Below are positions 32,939 through 43,877 of a DNA stretch of 64,000 nucleotides, one piece after another; the first letter of the stretch is position 1; every line of letters starts with the position of its first letter. A program made the translations under genes and the position numbers. Below the pieces are notes generated by a model. It did no database searches. It saw only the letters and a program-made list of their open reading frames with translations, and was not told the origin of the DNA. Source of the stretch: Nesterenkonia natronophila (lineage in GTDB: Bacteria; Actinomycetota; Actinomycetes; Actinomycetales; Micrococcaceae); NCBI RefSeq assembly GCF_003595215.1, contig NZ_QYZP01000002.1, forward strand, positions 434,001-498,000. The letters run 5' to 3'.

Positions 32939-34771
32939 TCACCTCAAGGTGGCAGCCCGTTCCACCAGGTGAGCGACAGCTCCCGTGAGGGTGACGTTCT
33001 CAGCCTGGCCGCTCCGACGGTCCTTGACCTCCACGTTCCCATCGGCGAGCCCACGGCCGACCACCACGATCGTCGGTACGCCCACCAGCTCGGCGTCGCC
33101 GAATTTCACGCCGGGGGAGGCCTTCGGCCGGTCGTCGTAGATCACTGACAGTCCTGCGGCCTCCAACTGCTGAGCCAACTCCTCCGCAGCCTCGAAGACC
33201 TCTGAGCCCTTGCCGGTTGCCACCAGGTGGATGTCGGCTGGAGCAACAGCTGCCGGCCAGATGATGCCCCGATCGTCATGGTTGGCCTCCACCAGTGCAG
33301 CCAGCGCGCGCGTCACCCCAAAACCGTAGGAGCCCATGGCAACGGTGGACTGCTTGCCGTTTTCATCCAGTACCTTCAGGCCCAGCACCTCGGAGAAGTA
33401 CCGGCCCAGCATAAAGATATGCCCCAGCTCGATGCCGCGGCGCGTGCTCAACGGACCCGACCCGTCAGGTGCAGGGTCGCCGTCCTGCACCACTACCGAT
33501 TCGATGGGGGCATCCCAGGTGAAGTCCCGCCCGGCAACTAGGCCGAACACGTGGTAATCCGACTGATTCGCGCCGGTGATCCACCGGGAGCCACTGACGA
33601 TTCGCGGATCCGCGAGATAAGGGATTCCGGTGGCGGAGTCTTTCCCCAGATGTGCAGCGTCCAGACTCATCCCGGGCCCGATGTAACCGGCCACTAGGCC
33701 TGGATGGCGGGCGAAATCCTCAGACTCGGCCGCCTCGACTGAAATCTCCCCCTCGATCCCGAGGGTGCTGCCGATCGTCGCCTCGGCCCGTTTGAAGTCA
33801 ACATCCCGGTCACCCGGCACCGCGATGATCGCCACGTGACGCTCGCCGTCGGGTGTGACCACTACAACCACCACATTCTTCAGAGTGTCGGCAGCTGTCC
33901 ATGGCCGATCCTGCCGCGGGTGGTGAGCATTGGCAGCGTCCACCAAAGTCTGGATGGTATCCGTGCCGGGGGTGTGGTGAACCACGGCAGCAGGGGCGTC
34001 GTCGTACGCCTCGGGCTCCGGGGGCACGCTGGTGACTGCCTCCACATTGGCCCGGTATCCGCCCGGGGATTCTACGAACGTGTCTTCACCGATATCACAG
34101 GGGAAGAGGAACTCCTCCGAGGCCGAACCGCCCATAGTCCCGTTGTCCGCCGCGACCGGCACGGCGGGCAGGCCGAGCCGGTCAAAGATTCGCACATAGG
34201 CTGCACGGTGGGCCTCATATGCTGCGTGCTGATCCTCATCGGTCACGCAGAAGGAGTAGGAGTCCTTCATGACGAACTCCCGACCACGCAGCAGTCCCGC
34301 GCGGGGACGCGCCTCATCCCGGTACTTGGTCTGAATCTGATAGAGGTTCACCGGCAGGTCTTTGTACGAGCTGTACAGGTCCTTAACCAGCAGGGTGAAC
34401 ATCTCTTCATGGGTGGGCGCCAGCAGGTAGTTGGGTCGGCGCACTCGTGGCTCCACCTCTTCGGATTTCCGGTCCCCGAGCACAAAGATCCCGTCTCCGT
34501 AGGTCTTCCACCGACCGGAGATCTCATAGGGCTCTTTTGGCAGAAGTGCGGGGAAGTGCACCTCCTGGGCACCGATGGCATTCATCTCCTCGCGCACAAT
34601 CTGCTCCAGCCGGCGCAGCACCGTCAGTCCCAGCGGCAGCCATGAGTAGATGCCTGGGGCGGCACGGCGGATGTACCCGGCACGCACCAGAAGACGGTGG
34701 CTGGCCACTTCGGCATCAACAGGATTGTCGCGCAGTGTGCGCAGGAAAAGGTGGGACAGGCGTGTGGTCAT
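32939..34771 (-). CDS. proS: Prolyl-tRNA synthetase (bacterial type with editing insertion)
   Basis: Charges tRNA-Pro. The 610-residue protein is of the bacterial class with the INS editing domain (about 240-400). Class II motif 1 ([20 protein letters not shown]), motif 2 ([20 protein letters not shown]) and motif 3 ([16 protein letters not shown]) are visible, and an anticodon-binding domain lies at the C-terminus. The start at 34771 gives the family N-terminus [20 protein letters not shown]; the longer open frame to 35344 is antisense to rimP. It is divergent from rimP. Confidence 0.98.
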   Translation of the reverse strand: MTTRLSHLFLRTLRDNPVDAEVASHRLLVRAGYIRRAAPGIYSWLPLGLTVLRRLEQIVREEMNAIGAQEVHFPALLPKEPYEISGRWKTYGDGIFVLGDRKSEEVEPRVRRPNYLLAPTHEEMFTLLVKDLYSSYKDLPVNLYQIQTKYRDEARPRAGLLRGREFVMKDSYSFCVTDEDQHAAYEAHRAAYVRIFDRLGLPAVPVAADNGTMGGSASEEFLFPCDIGEDTFVESPGGYRANVEAVTSVPPEPEAYDDAPAAVVHHTPGTDTIQTLVDAANAHHPRQDRPWTAADTLKNVVVVVVTPDGERHVAIIAVPGDRDVDFKRAEATIGSTLGIEGEISVEAAESEDFARHPGLVAGYIGPGMSLDAAHLGKDSATGIPYLADPRIVSGSRWITGANQSDYHVFGLVAGRDFTWDAPIESVVVQDGDPAPDGSGPLSTRRGIELGHIFMLGRYFSEVLGLKVLDENGKQSTVAMGSYGFGVTRALAALVEANHDDRGIIWPAAVAPADIHLVATGKGSEVFEAAEELAQQLEAAGLSVIYDDRPKASPGVKFGDAELVGVPTIVVVGRGLADGNVEVKDRRSGQAENVTLTGAVAHLVERAATLR

Positions 34772-34822
34772 GTGAACGAGTCTAGTCGGGCACACCCGCC
34801 GTTGTTTGGCAGAATGGGACAC

Positions 34823-35404
34823 ATGGCAGTCCCACCACGCCCCTCCGCAGACCAACGATTCCCCGACGCCCGGGCTCAGCAGCTGGCAGCCCTGATCGAA
34901 CCCACAGTCAATGCGCACGGCTTGTACGTGGAGCAGGTCGCAGTGGCCAGCAGCGGCCCGCGCACCGTGCTCCAGGTGTCCGTCGACTTCGAAGAGGGCA
35001 CCGACACGGTAGATCTGGACACTGTTGCCGGAGTCTCCGAAGCGCTCTCGGTGGTGCTTGATCAGGCTGAGAAGAACGACGCCGCCGCACCCCTGGCCGC
35101 TCTGGACAACTACGATCTCGAGGTCACCACCCCCGGCGCCACGCGGCCTTTGACCGAGCCCCGCCACTTCCGCAGAAACATAGGCAGGCTGTTGGAGATC
35201 GACAGAACCGCCGACGAACGCTCTGGGGGCGATGCGGCGATGACTGCGCGGCTGAAAGAGGTGGATGAGGAGGGCGTTGTCGTGGCGGAGGTGATTCCCG
35301 CACCCAAGAAAGGCATGAAGCCGAAGATCGGCCCAGACACTCATCTCAGCTTCGGGTCCATCGCCCGGGCTCGTGTCCAGGTAGAGTTTTCACACAAAGA
35401 CTGA
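34823..35404 (+). CDS. rimP: Ribosome maturation factor RimP
   Basis: Needed for 30S subunit assembly. The 193-residue protein has the RimP layout: [20 protein letters not shown] at the start, [20 protein letters not shown], then the acidic linker and the SH3-like C-terminal domain ([20 protein letters not shown]). The start is either ATG 34823 or ATG 34814; no strong ribosome-binding site helps to choose. It is followed by nusA after 22 bases, the standard rimP-nusA pair. Confidence 0.95.
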   Translation: MAVPPRPSADQRFPDARAQQLAALIEPTVNAHGLYVEQVAVASSGPRTVLQVSVDFEEGTDTVDLDTVAGVSEALSVVLDQAEKNDAAAPLAALDNYDLEVTTPGATRPLTEPRHFRRNIGRLLEIDRTADERSGGDAAMTARLKEVDEEGVVVAEVIPAPKKGMKPKIGPDTHLSFGSIARARVQVEFSHKD

Positions 35405-35426
35405 AGAAGGTTGACCGGAGGCACAA

Positions 35427-36395
35427 GTGGATATCGATATGAGCGCTCTGCGCATGCTGGTGCAAGAGCGTGACATACCTCTCGAACGGCTGATGCCGGC
35501 AATTGAGCAGGCCCTGGTGCTCGCTTACCACAAGAGTCCCGGAGCGCTGCAGCAGGCCCGCGCTGAGATTGACCAGAAGACGGGGCATGTGACGATCCTG
35601 GCCAAGGAAACCGATGAGAACGGCCAGGTGATCGGCGAGTTCGACGACACCCCCAAGAACTTCGGACGAGTTGCGGCTTCGACTGCGCGCCAAGTCATCA
35701 TGCAGCGTATACGCGACGCAGAGGACGAGGGCGTCATTGGCGAGTTCAAGTCCAAGGAGGGTGAGCTGGTCTCCGGCATCGTCCAGCAGGACCGCAACCC
35801 GCACACGGTGAAGGTGGACATCGGCGGAGTTGAAGCTGACCTGCCAGCCCAAGAACACGTCCCCGGCGAGTCTTACGTGCACGGGTCGCGCCTGCGTGCG
35901 TTTGTGGTCGACGTTCATCGGGGTTTCAGGGGTCCCCAGATTACGCTCTCGCGGTCCCACCCCGGATTGGTCAAGAAGCTGTTTTCCCACGAGGTGCCCG
36001 AAATTGCCGACGGGTCAGTCGACATCACCTCGATTGCGCGGGAGGCAGGCCACCGCACCAAGATCGCGGTGCGCGCCACCCAGTCAGGCATCAACGCCAA
36101 AGGTGCATGCATCGGGGCCATGGGTTCCCGCGTCCGCGCTGTGATGAGCGAGCTCAATGACGAGAAGATCGACATCATTGATCACAGCGACGATCCTGCA
36201 CGCCTGATCGCCAACGCACTGTCGCCGGCAAAGGTGAGTTCAGTCACCATACTGGACGAGGCGGCTCGCTCCGCCCGTGTCGTGGTACCGGAGTATCAGC
36301 TGTCCCTCGCCATTGGAAAAGAGGGGCAGAACGCCCGGCTCGCGGCCAAACTCACCGGGTGGCGGATAGACATCGTCTCGGATGCGGCGGCCTGA
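35427..36395 (+). CDS. nusA: Transcription termination/antitermination factor NusA
   Basis: Binds RNA polymerase and controls pausing, termination and antitermination. The 322-residue protein has the short actinobacterial form: N-terminal domain starting [21 protein letters not shown]1 domain ([20 protein letters not shown]), and two KH domains with [19 protein letters not shown] and [20 protein letters not shown]. The acidic C-terminal repeats of E. coli NusA are absent. It starts with GTG after CCGGAGG. Confidence 0.98.
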   Translation: MDIDMSALRMLVQERDIPLERLMPAIEQALVLAYHKSPGALQQARAEIDQKTGHVTILAKETDENGQVIGEFDDTPKNFGRVAASTARQVIMQRIRDAEDEGVIGEFKSKEGELVSGIVQQDRNPHTVKVDIGGVEADLPAQEHVPGESYVHGSRLRAFVVDVHRGFRGPQITLSRSHPGLVKKLFSHEVPEIADGSVDITSIAREAGHRTKIAVRATQSGINAKGACIGAMGSRVRAVMSELNDEKIDIIDHSDDPARLIANALSPAKVSSVTILDEAARSARVVVPEYQLSLAIGKEGQNARLAAKLTGWRIDIVSDAAA

Positions 36396-36435
36396 GGCTC
36401 AGGCCGCAGGTTCTTGACCGCACTGATAGACTCTT

Positions 36436-36723
36436 ATGGTCCCAATCAGGACGTGCGTCGGCTGCCGATCGCAAACTGAGCAGGACAGTGCAGTACGTTT
36501 CGTGCTCGACGGCGATCAGGTTGTCCTGGATGCCGAGCGGAAGCGGCCGGGCCGAGGGGCCTGGCTGCACCGCAGTCGACAATGTTTCGAGACCGCGCTT
36601 AAGCGGAGGTCCTTCAATCGGGCCTTCCGAAAGCCGGTCGATACGGCACAGCTAGCGTTCGAAGACTTCGAACGGTTGACCACAGCGAAGAAGGCGGGTT
36701 GGAAAGAGATGAACACCCGATGA
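36436..36723 (+). CDS. ylxR: YlxR-family RNA-binding protein (DUF448)
   Basis: A 95-residue basic protein. It opens with RTCVGCRSQTEQDSAVRFVL and contains KRPGRGAWLHRSRQCFETAL, both typical of YlxR, and is located between nusA and infB as in most Gram-positive bacteria. Known members associate with RNase P RNA or act as nucleoid-linked regulators. The start is ATG at 36436 without a strong ribosome-binding site. Confidence 0.9.
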   Translation: MVPIRTCVGCRSQTEQDSAVRFVLDGDQVVLDAERKRPGRGAWLHRSRQCFETALKRRSFNRAFRKPVDTAQLAFEDFERLTTAKKAGWKEMNTR

Positions 36724-36862
36724 GCACCGACGGATGAGCTCCCTATCATGAGCGCCATTCACGTTCGGAAATCAATCACGCTAAACGGCCTGATTCGATG
36801 AGCCGCTGACGTCAAGCCCCGCTTGACTGGCGGGGCATCGCGCGGGCCAGACAAGGAGAACA

Positions 36863-39637
36863 GTGGCCAAGGCCCGCGTACATGAGATCGCCAAAGACAT
36901 TGGCGTCTCATCTAAAGAAGCATTAGCAAAGCTCCAGGAGATGGGCGAGTTCGTCAAGTCCCCATCCTCGACTGTTGAGCCCCCTGTTGCTAAGAAGTTG
37001 CGAGCAGCATTCCCAAAGACCGAAGAGCCTGCGGAGAAGCCTGCTGCCAAGCCGACACCGAAGAAGCCCGGCGCGCCCAGTGGCGCCAAACCTGGTGCTA
37101 AACCCGGCCCTGCGGTGAAGCCCGAGCCTGCCAAGCCGGAACCAGCCAAGGCTGAGCCGGCTGAGTCCAAGCCGGAACAGCCTGAAGCCGCGCCAGCACC
37201 TGAGAAGCCTGCTGCTGAGAAGCCTCAGGCTCCTGCACAGTCGTCTTCTGCACCCAAGCCTGGTGGACCCAAGCCTCCCGCCCCCGGTCCCAAGCCCAGC
37301 GGACCCAAGCCGCCAAGCGCCAAGCCGGGTGGCCCTAAGCCACGCAGCGGTGGAAATAATCCCTTTGGCTTAGCCTCAGAGCGCGAGAGCACCCGGCCCA
37401 GCGGACCCCGTCCGGGCGGCGGCCCTCGTCCCGGCGGTCCACGCCCAGGGAACAACCCGTTCGCTCCCCGCCAGGGTATGCGCGGCGGCGAACGAGGCGG
37501 ACCACGTCCCGGCGCGCGTCCAGGAGCCCCACGCCCCGCTGGCGCAGAAGGAAGCCGCTCTGCCGGGGCGCCACCTCGGCCGGGAGCTCCTAAGCCGTCA
37601 ATGATGCCGGGCCAATCGCCCGCTCCGAGCCGCGGCAACGCTCCAGGAGGCCCTCCAGGAGGAGGACCTCCGCGTGGACGAGGTGGCGGTCGTGGACGAG
37701 GCGGCGCAGCCGGCGCGTTCGGCCGCGGCGGATCCAAGTCCAAAGCCCGCAAGTCCAAGCGCGCAAAGCGTCAGGAGCTGGAGCAGAAGCACACCCGTGA
37801 AATTGGTGGAGTGCGTGTTCCCAAGGGTGACGGCAACACCGTGGTGAGGCTGCGCCGTGGCTCTTCCCTGGGGGACTTCGCGGAGAAGATCAACGCAGAG
37901 CCCGCAGCTCTGATTACGGTCATGATGAAGCTCGGCGAAATGGCCACCGCGAACCAGTCCCTGGATGAGGAGACCTTCCACCTGCTGGGCGAGGAGCTCG
38001 GCTACAAGGTAGAGATCGTCTCCCCGGAGGATGAGGATCGCGAACTTCTGGAGTCCTTCGACATCAATTTGGACGACGAAGCAGCCGGTGAGTCCGCAGA
38101 GGACCTCGAAGCCCGTGCCCCCGTCGTGACCGTGATGGGTCACGTCGATCACGGTAAGACTCGGCTGCTGGATGCCATCCGGTCGTCCAAGGTCACCGAA
38201 GGTGAGGCCGGAGGCATCACCCAGCACATCGGCGCCTACCAGGTCGACGTACCGCACGAGGGCCAACAGCGTGCCCTGACCTTCATCGACACCCCCGGAC
38301 ATGAGGCGTTCACCGCGATGCGTGCCCGTGGTGCGAAGGTCACCGACATTGCTGTGCTGGTGGTCGCTGCCGACGATGGCGTCATGCCGCAGACGGTGGA
38401 GGCTCTCAACCACGCCAAGGCAGCCAATGTCCCGGTGGTCGTGGCCGTTAACAAGATCGACAAAGAAGGTGCAGCGCCTGACAAGATTCGCGGTCAGCTC
38501 ACTGAGTACGAGCTGATCCCAGAGGAGTACGGCGGCGATGTCATGTTCGTCGACGTATCGGCGATCCAGAACATCAACATCGACGAGCTTCTGGAAGCTG
38601 TCCTGCTGACTGCAGATGCGGCCTTGGAACTCACCGCGAATCCCAAGAAGGCTGCGCGCGGCGTCGCCATCGAGGCCAACCTGGACAAGGGTCGCGGTGC
38701 CGTGGCGACGGTTCTGGTGCAGTCCGGCACTCTGCGAGTAGGGGACAATATGGTCGCAGGGACCGGCTTCGGCCGCGTACGTGCGATGTTCGACGACACT
38801 GGCGAAGCTGTCGAGGAGGCCACGCCGTCCCGTCCGGTTCAGGTGCTCGGACTGTCCACCGTCCCGCGGGCCGGCGACAGCTTCCTGGTCACCAACGACG
38901 ACCGTACCGCTCGGCAGATCGCTGAGAAGCGCGAAGCGGCCGAGCGCAACGCTCTGCTGGCCAAGCGCCGCAAACGCATCACTCTGGAAGACTTCGATCA
39001 GGCTGTGGCTGAAGGCAAGATCGACACCCTGAACCTGATTCTCAAGGGTGATGTCTCGGGTGCCGTCGAGGCCCTGGAAGATGCGCTGCTGAAGATCGAC
39101 GTCGGAGCCGACGTGCAGCTTCGAGTGATCCACCGCGGTGTAGGCGCCATTACGCAGAATGATGTCAACCTCGCCACAGTGGACAATGCAGTCATCATCG
39201 GCTTCAATGTCCGCCCGGCGGAGCGTGTCACGAGCCTCGCCGACCGTGAAGGTGTAGATATGCGCTTCTACTCGGTTATCTACGCGGCAATCGATGACAT
39301 CGAAGCGGCACTGAAGGGCATGCTCAAGCCGGAGTACGAGGAGGTCCAGCTCGGCAGCGCGGAAATCCGTGAAGTCTTCCGCTCCTCCAAGTTCGGCAGC
39401 ATCGCAGGCTCGATCGTGCGCTCCGGAATCATCCGTAGGAACGCCAAGGCGCGCCTGGTTCGCGACGGCAACGTGGTCGGTGACAACCTCGCCATCGAGT
39501 CACTGCGTCGCTTCAAGGACGACGCCACGGAGGTTCGCGACGGGTTCGAATGTGGTATCGGACTCGGCAGCTTCAACGATCTCAAAGAGGGCGACATCAT
39601 CGAAACCTGGGAGATGCGCGAGATCCCGCGCACCTAA
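36863..39637 (+). CDS. infB: Translation initiation factor IF-2
   Basis: A GTPase that loads fMet-tRNA on the 30S subunit. The 924-residue protein begins with the IF2_N domain ([19 protein letters not shown]), followed by a long Pro/Lys/Ala then Gly/Pro/Arg-rich linker (about 60-300), normal for actinobacteria. The G domain starts near residue 427 (GHVDHGKT) and includes DTPGHEAF and NKIDKEGA, then domains II-IV. The start is GTG with AAGGAG 6-10 bases upstream. Confidence 0.99.
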   Translation: MAKARVHEIAKDIGVSSKEALAKLQEMGEFVKSPSSTVEPPVAKKLRAAFPKTEEPAEKPAAKPTPKKPGAPSGAKPGAKPGPAVKPEPAKPEPAKAEPAESKPEQPEAAPAPEKPAAEKPQAPAQSSSAPKPGGPKPPAPGPKPSGPKPPSAKPGGPKPRSGGNNPFGLASERESTRPSGPRPGGGPRPGGPRPGNNPFAPRQGMRGGERGGPRPGARPGAPRPAGAEGSRSAGAPPRPGAPKPSMMPGQSPAPSRGNAPGGPPGGGPPRGRGGGRGRGGAAGAFGRGGSKSKARKSKRAKRQELEQKHTREIGGVRVPKGDGNTVVRLRRGSSLGDFAEKINAEPAALITVMMKLGEMATANQSLDEETFHLLGEELGYKVEIVSPEDEDRELLESFDINLDDEAAGESAEDLEARAPVVTVMGHVDHGKTRLLDAIRSSKVTEGEAGGITQHIGAYQVDVPHEGQQRALTFIDTPGHEAFTAMRARGAKVTDIAVLVVAADDGVMPQTVEALNHAKAANVPVVVAVNKIDKEGAAPDKIRGQLTEYELIPEEYGGDVMFVDVSAIQNINIDELLEAVLLTADAALELTANPKKAARGVAIEANLDKGRGAVATVLVQSGTLRVGDNMVAGTGFGRVRAMFDDTGEAVEEATPSRPVQVLGLSTVPRAGDSFLVTNDDRTARQIAEKREAAERNALLAKRRKRITLEDFDQAVAEGKIDTLNLILKGDVSGAVEALEDALLKIDVGADVQLRVIHRGVGAITQNDVNLATVDNAVIIGFNVRPAERVTSLADREGVDMRFYSVIYAAIDDIEAALKGMLKPEYEEVQLGSAEIREVFRSSKFGSIAGSIVRSGIIRRNAKARLVRDGNVVGDNLAIESLRRFKDDATEVRDGFECGIGLGSFNDLKEGDIIETWEMREIPRT

Positions 39638-39654
39638 CACCAACCGTCGTCTGA

Positions 39655-39699
39655 CTTTCGGCCGGTCGCAGGGTGACAACCCTCGTGGCCGGCCGAAAG
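39655..39699 (+). other. Hairpin between infB and rbfA
   Basis: CTTTCGGCCGG (39655-39665) and CCGGCCGAAAG (39689-39699) form a perfect 11-bp stem; inside, GGGT (39671-39674) pairs with ACCC (39679-39682). It follows the infB stop by 18 bases. It could be a partial terminator, an mRNA processing site or a regulatory structure that lowers rbfA readthrough. There is no T-run. Confidence 0.55.
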
Positions 39700-39729
39700 A
39701 CTCACGGCAGCAGAGCCAAGGAGGCATCT

Positions 39730-40200
39730 ATGGCAGATCCAGCACGCGCGTCGCGTCTAGCGTCCCGCATCAAAGTGATTGTGGCTGAAGCCCTGCGTAC
39801 CCGGGTTAAGGATGACCGGGCGGAGATGATCACCATCACCGACGCACGGGTCACCAACGACCTGCAGCACGCCACCCTCTACTACACCGTTATGGCTGAA
39901 GACGAAGAGACCAAGCAGGGGGCCGTGGAGCTGCTCTGGGCCAGCCGCGGCGTGCTGCGCCACGAAGTGGGTCGGCAGCTGAGCATCCGCCTTACACCCA
40001 CCCTGGAGTTCACCGCCGATGAGATCCCCGAGTCTGCGGCACACTTGGAGGAACTGCTGCGCAAGGCGCGGGAGCAGGATGAACAGGTTCGGGCTCTTCG
40101 TGAGGGGGCCGAACCTGTCAACGAGTCCCCGTACCGTTCCGACGCCGATGCAGGTGAGGCCAACGCCCCGGGCGACCGGCCCACACCGGAAGATCGCTGA
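39730..40200 (+). CDS. rbfA: Ribosome-binding factor A
   Basis: A 30S assembly factor, 156 residues. The KH-like fold is recognised by ADPARASRLASRIKVIVAEA, MITITDARVTNDLQHATLYY and GRQLSIRLTPTLEFTADEI. The C-terminal ~35 residues are a Ser/Asp/Pro-rich extension, common in actinobacteria. The start has AGGAGG about 8 bases upstream. truB follows after 17 bases. Confidence 0.97.
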   Translation: MADPARASRLASRIKVIVAEALRTRVKDDRAEMITITDARVTNDLQHATLYYTVMAEDEETKQGAVELLWASRGVLRHEVGRQLSIRLTPTLEFTADEIPESAAHLEELLRKAREQDEQVRALREGAEPVNESPYRSDADAGEANAPGDRPTPEDR

Positions 40201-40217
40201 GGAGCGTCAGCGGGACT

Positions 40218-41186
40218 GTGGCCAAGAAGCAACGCCCTGAAGAGCTGGAGGTCGGCTCCGGCCTTGTCCTTGTTGACAAGCCGGCCGGCTGGACCAGTCA
40301 CGACGTCGTCGGGCGTATCAGGAAACTTGCCGGCACGCGCAAGGTCGGTCATGCCGGAACGTTGGATCCGATGGCCACCGGAGTGCTGGTGGTCGGCATC
40401 AACCGTGCCACCCGCCTGCTGACCCATATTGTTGGTGTGAGCAAGACTTACACTGCCACCGTTCGGCTGGGGCAGAGCACCACGACTGACGACGCTGAGG
40501 GGGAGATTGTCGCCACGCGCTTCGCCAATGCGATCACCCATGAGCAGATCGAACAGGCGGTGGCCAAACTCACCGGCGACATCATGCAGGTCCCCAGCAC
40601 GGTCAGCGCTATCAAGGTCGAGGGGCGGCGGGCCTACGACAAGGCCAGGGCCGGGGAGGACTTCGAGCTTGAGTCGCGCCAAGTGAGCGTTCATCATTTC
40701 ACCCTCGGAGAGATCAGACGTGTGGAGGGCGGCAGGCTGGTGGATGCAGACATCGATGTCTCCGTGTCCTCGGGCACCTATGTGCGTGCCCTCGCCCGGG
40801 ACCTGGGTGAACTCCTGGACACCGGCGGACACCTCACTGCTCTGCGCCGCACAGCGGTCGGGCCGTATCGAGTTGACCAGTGTCTGACCATGGACCAGCT
40901 GTCCGAAGACTTCGGGTACATTGGCCTGGCTGAGGCGGCCGCACAGCTTTTCCCCGCCCGCCGGGTGAGCGCCGAGGAAGCTGAGCACCTGCGCCACGGC
41001 CGACGTATCACCGCCAGTGCCTCACCCGAGCTCACCGCCGCATTCGCCCCCGACGGGGAGCTGGTGGCGCTGCTGCAGGATATCCCCGCCAAGTCGGGCG
41101 CTTCGTCGTCGCCGGATGCTGCCCAAGCCGCTGCAGCCAACACACAAGCCCTTCAGGCCAAGCCAGAGCTGGTCTTTGCGCTGTGA
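40218..41186 (+). CDS. truB: tRNA pseudouridine(55) synthase
   Basis: Makes pseudouridine 55 in the tRNA T loop. The 322-residue protein has the TruB signature LVDKPAGWTSHDVVGRIR, the catalytic Asp in HAGTLDPMATGVLVVG, and SSGTYVRALARDLGELL. The C-terminal PUA-like end is followed by an Ala/Ser-rich tail. The start is GTG; the stop overlaps the next GTG by four bases (GTGA). Confidence 0.97.
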   Translation: MAKKQRPEELEVGSGLVLVDKPAGWTSHDVVGRIRKLAGTRKVGHAGTLDPMATGVLVVGINRATRLLTHIVGVSKTYTATVRLGQSTTTDDAEGEIVATRFANAITHEQIEQAVAKLTGDIMQVPSTVSAIKVEGRRAYDKARAGEDFELESRQVSVHHFTLGEIRRVEGGRLVDADIDVSVSSGTYVRALARDLGELLDTGGHLTALRRTAVGPYRVDQCLTMDQLSEDFGYIGLAEAAAQLFPARRVSAEEAEHLRHGRRITASASPELTAAFAPDGELVALLQDIPAKSGASSSPDAAQAAAANTQALQAKPELVFAL

Positions 41187-41548
41187 CGGCGATGTTCATC
41201 CTGGGCACGGTGATCTGCGCCCTCTCCACACTGGTCTGCTGGACCATGACGGCCGTTCGTGCGCACCCTGCGGATTCCTCCATCATCAGTTTGGCTGCGA
41301 TCGAACTGTATCTGATCGTCTACGGCATCTACGCCGGTGTGCGACAGGTGATGGGCGCTTCAACCGTCGGCGAGGCCTGGGAGTTCTGGGGGTACATCAT
41401 CACTGCTCTGATGCTGCCGGTGGGAGTCTTCATTTGGGCGATGGTGGACAAGACGCGTTGGTCTAATCTGGTGATGAGCTTTGTAGGACTTGTGGTGTTT
41501 GTCATGGTGTACCGCATGGAGGAGATCTGGTGGGGAACCGCACTGTAG
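41183..41548 (+). CDS. Small membrane protein between truB and ribF (I)
   Basis: A 121-residue protein with four predicted transmembrane segments (about 3-23, 35-55, 70-87 and 95-112). It has no recognised domain. The conserved actinobacterial position between truB and ribF and the overlap with truB show that it is co-transcribed. The segment WEFWGYIITALMLPVGVFIW is typical of related small integral membrane proteins of unknown role. It overlaps the next gene by 19 bases. Confidence 0.75.
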   Translation: MTAMFILGTVICALSTLVCWTMTAVRAHPADSSIISLAAIELYLIVYGIYAGVRQVMGASTVGEAWEFWGYIITALMLPVGVFIWAMVDKTRWSNLVMSFVGLVVFVMVYRMEEIWWGTAL

Positions 41549-41988
41549 ATTCGGGTGACGGCGCTGGAACGACGCCGTCGAAGACCCCCCGCAACCGGGG
41601 TGTGGGCACCCTGATCATCACTGCCTACGGCATCTTCGCCGTCAGCGCCTTCGCGCGGGCGTTTTACCAGATCACCCCCTTCCCGCAGGAAGGCAAAGTG
41701 CAGTTCGTCGATGCGCCCTTGGCGCTGACCCTCTCAGCATTCGCCGCCGTGGTGTACATGGTGGCCACCTTGGCTCTGGCCCGAACCTCGACTTCGGCCT
41801 GGAGAGTAGCGCTGGTGGCGGTGCTGATCGAGATGGTCGGTGTGATCGGGGTGGGCGCGTGGACCCTGGTGCAGCCTGAACTGTTCGATGTAGCAACAGT
41901 GTGGGGAGGCTTCGGCCGTGACTATGGGTTTATTCCACTGATCCTGCCGTTCGTGGGCCTTTTCTGGCTCTTCCGCCACCGGCCGTAG
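41530..41988 (+). CDS. Small membrane protein between truB and ribF (II)
   Basis: A 152-residue protein with a hydrophilic N-terminus of about 25 residues and four hydrophobic segments (about 27-45, 62-83, 92-115 and 130-147). GTG at 41530 lies inside the end of the previous gene. It is not a recognised family but looks like a partner of the preceding membrane protein, the two being translationally coupled. RFRHRP-like basic residues end the chain, suggesting a cytoplasmic C-terminus. Confidence 0.75.
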   Translation: MGNRTVDSGDGAGTTPSKTPRNRGVGTLIITAYGIFAVSAFARAFYQITPFPQEGKVQFVDAPLALTLSAFAAVVYMVATLALARTSTSAWRVALVAVLIEMVGVIGVGAWTLVQPELFDVATVWGGFGRDYGFIPLILPFVGLFWLFRHRP

Positions 41989-41989
41989 G

Positions 41990-43006
41990 ATGGACGCCGT
42001 GCGTATCTACTATGGGCTCGATGACGTCCCTTCTGATCTGGGCCCGACCGTGCTCACCATCGGAAACTTCGACGGCGTGCACCGCGGGCACCAGCACGTA
42101 ATGGCGCAGCTGACTGAGACTGCCCGCCGCCGTGGTGCGGCAGCGGTGGCACTGACCTTCGACCCTCACCCCGCCCTGGTCCACCGCCCGGAGTCGGCCC
42201 CCGAGCTGCTGACCGGTCTGGGAGAGAAGCTGGCGCGACTGCAGTCCAGCGGAGTCGACGCGACACTTGTGCTGAATTACACCACAGAGTTGGCCGGACA
42301 CACTGCAGAGGACTTTGTACGGCGCTACTTTGTGGAGGCGCTGAGCCCAGTTGCTGTAGTCATTGGCCGTGATGTGCGTTTCGGGCGCAATAACCAGGGT
42401 GACTTCTCCACGATGGTGGAACTGGGCGAGGTCTTCGGATTCGACGTCATCGGCGTCGACGACTTCCCGGTAGACAGCCCCACTGAAGGTGAGTCTGCGG
42501 CGCGATGCTCCTCTACGGCAATACGGGAGGCACTCCAAGAGGGTGATGTCGCATCTGCTGCCGGGATGCTGGGACGTGCCCACGCCGTGGTGGGAGAAGT
42601 CGTGCATGGCGAGGCCCGCGGCCGTGAGCTCGGTTTTCCCACTGCCAACCTCTCTCAGGAGGCCGAGGGCATGGTCCCAGCCGACGGCGTCTATGCAGGG
42701 TGGGTGACCGACGCGCACCACCACCGGTGGCCAGCGGCGATCTCTGTAGGCTCTAACCCCACGTTCGACGGCCTCATTCGGGTGGTCGAGGCGCATGTGA
42801 TGGACCGTCCGGAGGAGCAGGTTGAGGAGTTTGATCTTTATGGCCAGCATCTCCGGGTGGAGTTCGTGGACCGGTTGCGCGGCATGGTGGCCTATGAGGG
42901 CGTCGACAAGTTAGTTGAGCAGATGTACAAGGATGTGGAGGCGGCTCACCAGGTCCTCACGGCCTCCCGCGGAGCTGGTCCTGTGTCCGCTCTCCGTGGG
43001 AAATGA
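41990..43006 (+). CDS. ribF: Bifunctional riboflavin kinase/FAD synthetase
   Basis: Makes FMN and FAD from riboflavin. The 338-residue protein has an N-terminal nucleotidyltransferase domain (TIGNFDGVHRGHQHV, the HxGH-like motif) and a C-terminal flavokinase domain (GRAHAVVGEVVHGEARGREL, GFPTANLS, GVYAGWV). The flavin products serve, among others, the flavoenzymes encoded downstream. The start could also be GTG at 41999. Its stop overlaps the next ATG. In related genomes rpsO usually follows soon after ribF; here 12 kb intervene. Confidence 0.97.
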   Translation: MDAVRIYYGLDDVPSDLGPTVLTIGNFDGVHRGHQHVMAQLTETARRRGAAAVALTFDPHPALVHRPESAPELLTGLGEKLARLQSSGVDATLVLNYTTELAGHTAEDFVRRYFVEALSPVAVVIGRDVRFGRNNQGDFSTMVELGEVFGFDVIGVDDFPVDSPTEGESAARCSSTAIREALQEGDVASAAGMLGRAHAVVGEVVHGEARGRELGFPTANLSQEAEGMVPADGVYAGWVTDAHHHRWPAAISVGSNPTFDGLIRVVEAHVMDRPEEQVEEFDLYGQHLRVEFVDRLRGMVAYEGVDKLVEQMYKDVEAAHQVLTASRGAGPVSALRGK

Positions 43007-43866
43007 GGCCGCCGAACCGGCCCAAACGGCGCTCCGACGAGCAGCCGCAGATAGTCTCTGAGCAGCGACGACAGCAGTTAGCGGGGTCCTTCGCTGATCA
43101 GCAGTCCGCAGCGGAAGCGGCTGTGTACGACGCAGTCCGCCCCCAGTACCCGGACCAGGCCGTTGGGGAGACGCTCGCTCTGGCTCGCTCCCGACAGGTG
43201 GGCGGTGACTCCCACGAGCAGCCGCCCAGTGTGGTGGAGTTCGGCGCAGGCACAGGCATCTTCACCCGGCAGCTGCTGGCAGCGGGTGCCCACGTGCACG
43301 CAGTGGAGCCCAGCGCCCCTATGCTCGAGCTCCTCCTGGCAAGATCCCGCGGCGTGCTCGAGCGCGGCTCAACGTTACAGGGACACTGCGCATCATATGA
43401 GAGCACCGGCCTTCGGGACGGCTGCGCGGACATGGTGGTTGCAGCCCAGGCCTGGCACTGGTTCGATCCTGCCGCGGCTCAGGCGGAGGCGGTCCGGCTG
43501 CTGAAGCCCCGCGGGGTGTTGGCGCTGATCTGGAACTACTTGGACACCGCTGATCCCACCGTCCACCGGTTGACCCGGATCATGCGCGCCGGTGATGTCT
43601 ACCGCCCCGGTTGGAAGCCCAGACTGGACTCCGCACTCTTCGACCAAGCGTGCCGCGTCGAATATCGGTGGTCGCGCACTCTGACTGTCACGGAAATCTT
43701 CCGCTACGCAACAACCTTGAGCTCATGGCTCTCTGCCGGGTCAGCCGAACGTGATAAGCGACGGTCCAATCTTGAAGACTTTTTGCTGCATGAGAGCGGT
43801 CTCGGGCCAGAGGACCCGGTTGTGCTGCCGCAGATCACCGTCCTGCATACGGCCCGTCGTAGGTGA
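43003..43866 (+). CDS. Class I SAM-dependent methyltransferase
   Basis: A 287-residue methyltransferase of the Methyltransf_11 type. The SAM-binding motif I is VVEFGAGTGIFTRQLLAAGA with the acidic residue after strand 2 in VHAVEPSAPML; motif post-I is DGCADMVVAAQAWHWFDPA. This WHWF form is common in actinobacterial members of unknown substrate. ATG overlaps the ribF stop (ATGA). It converges with mgsC. It may be an addition to the ribF operon and has no evident link to methylamine metabolism. Confidence 0.85.
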   Translation: MRPPNRPKRRSDEQPQIVSEQRRQQLAGSFADQQSAAEAAVYDAVRPQYPDQAVGETLALARSRQVGGDSHEQPPSVVEFGAGTGIFTRQLLAAGAHVHAVEPSAPMLELLLARSRGVLERGSTLQGHCASYESTGLRDGCADMVVAAQAWHWFDPAAAQAEAVRLLKPRGVLALIWNYLDTADPTVHRLTRIMRAGDVYRPGWKPRLDSALFDQACRVEYRWSRTLTVTEIFRYATTLSSWLSAGSAERDKRRSNLEDFLLHESGLGPEDPVVLPQITVLHTARRR

Positions 43867-43877
43867 GATTTCGGGGC

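Noticed and set aside
34772..35344. N-terminal extension of prolyl-tRNA synthetase
   Set aside because: The open frame continues upstream on the minus strand, but it is antisense to rimP and the family N-terminus begins at 34771.
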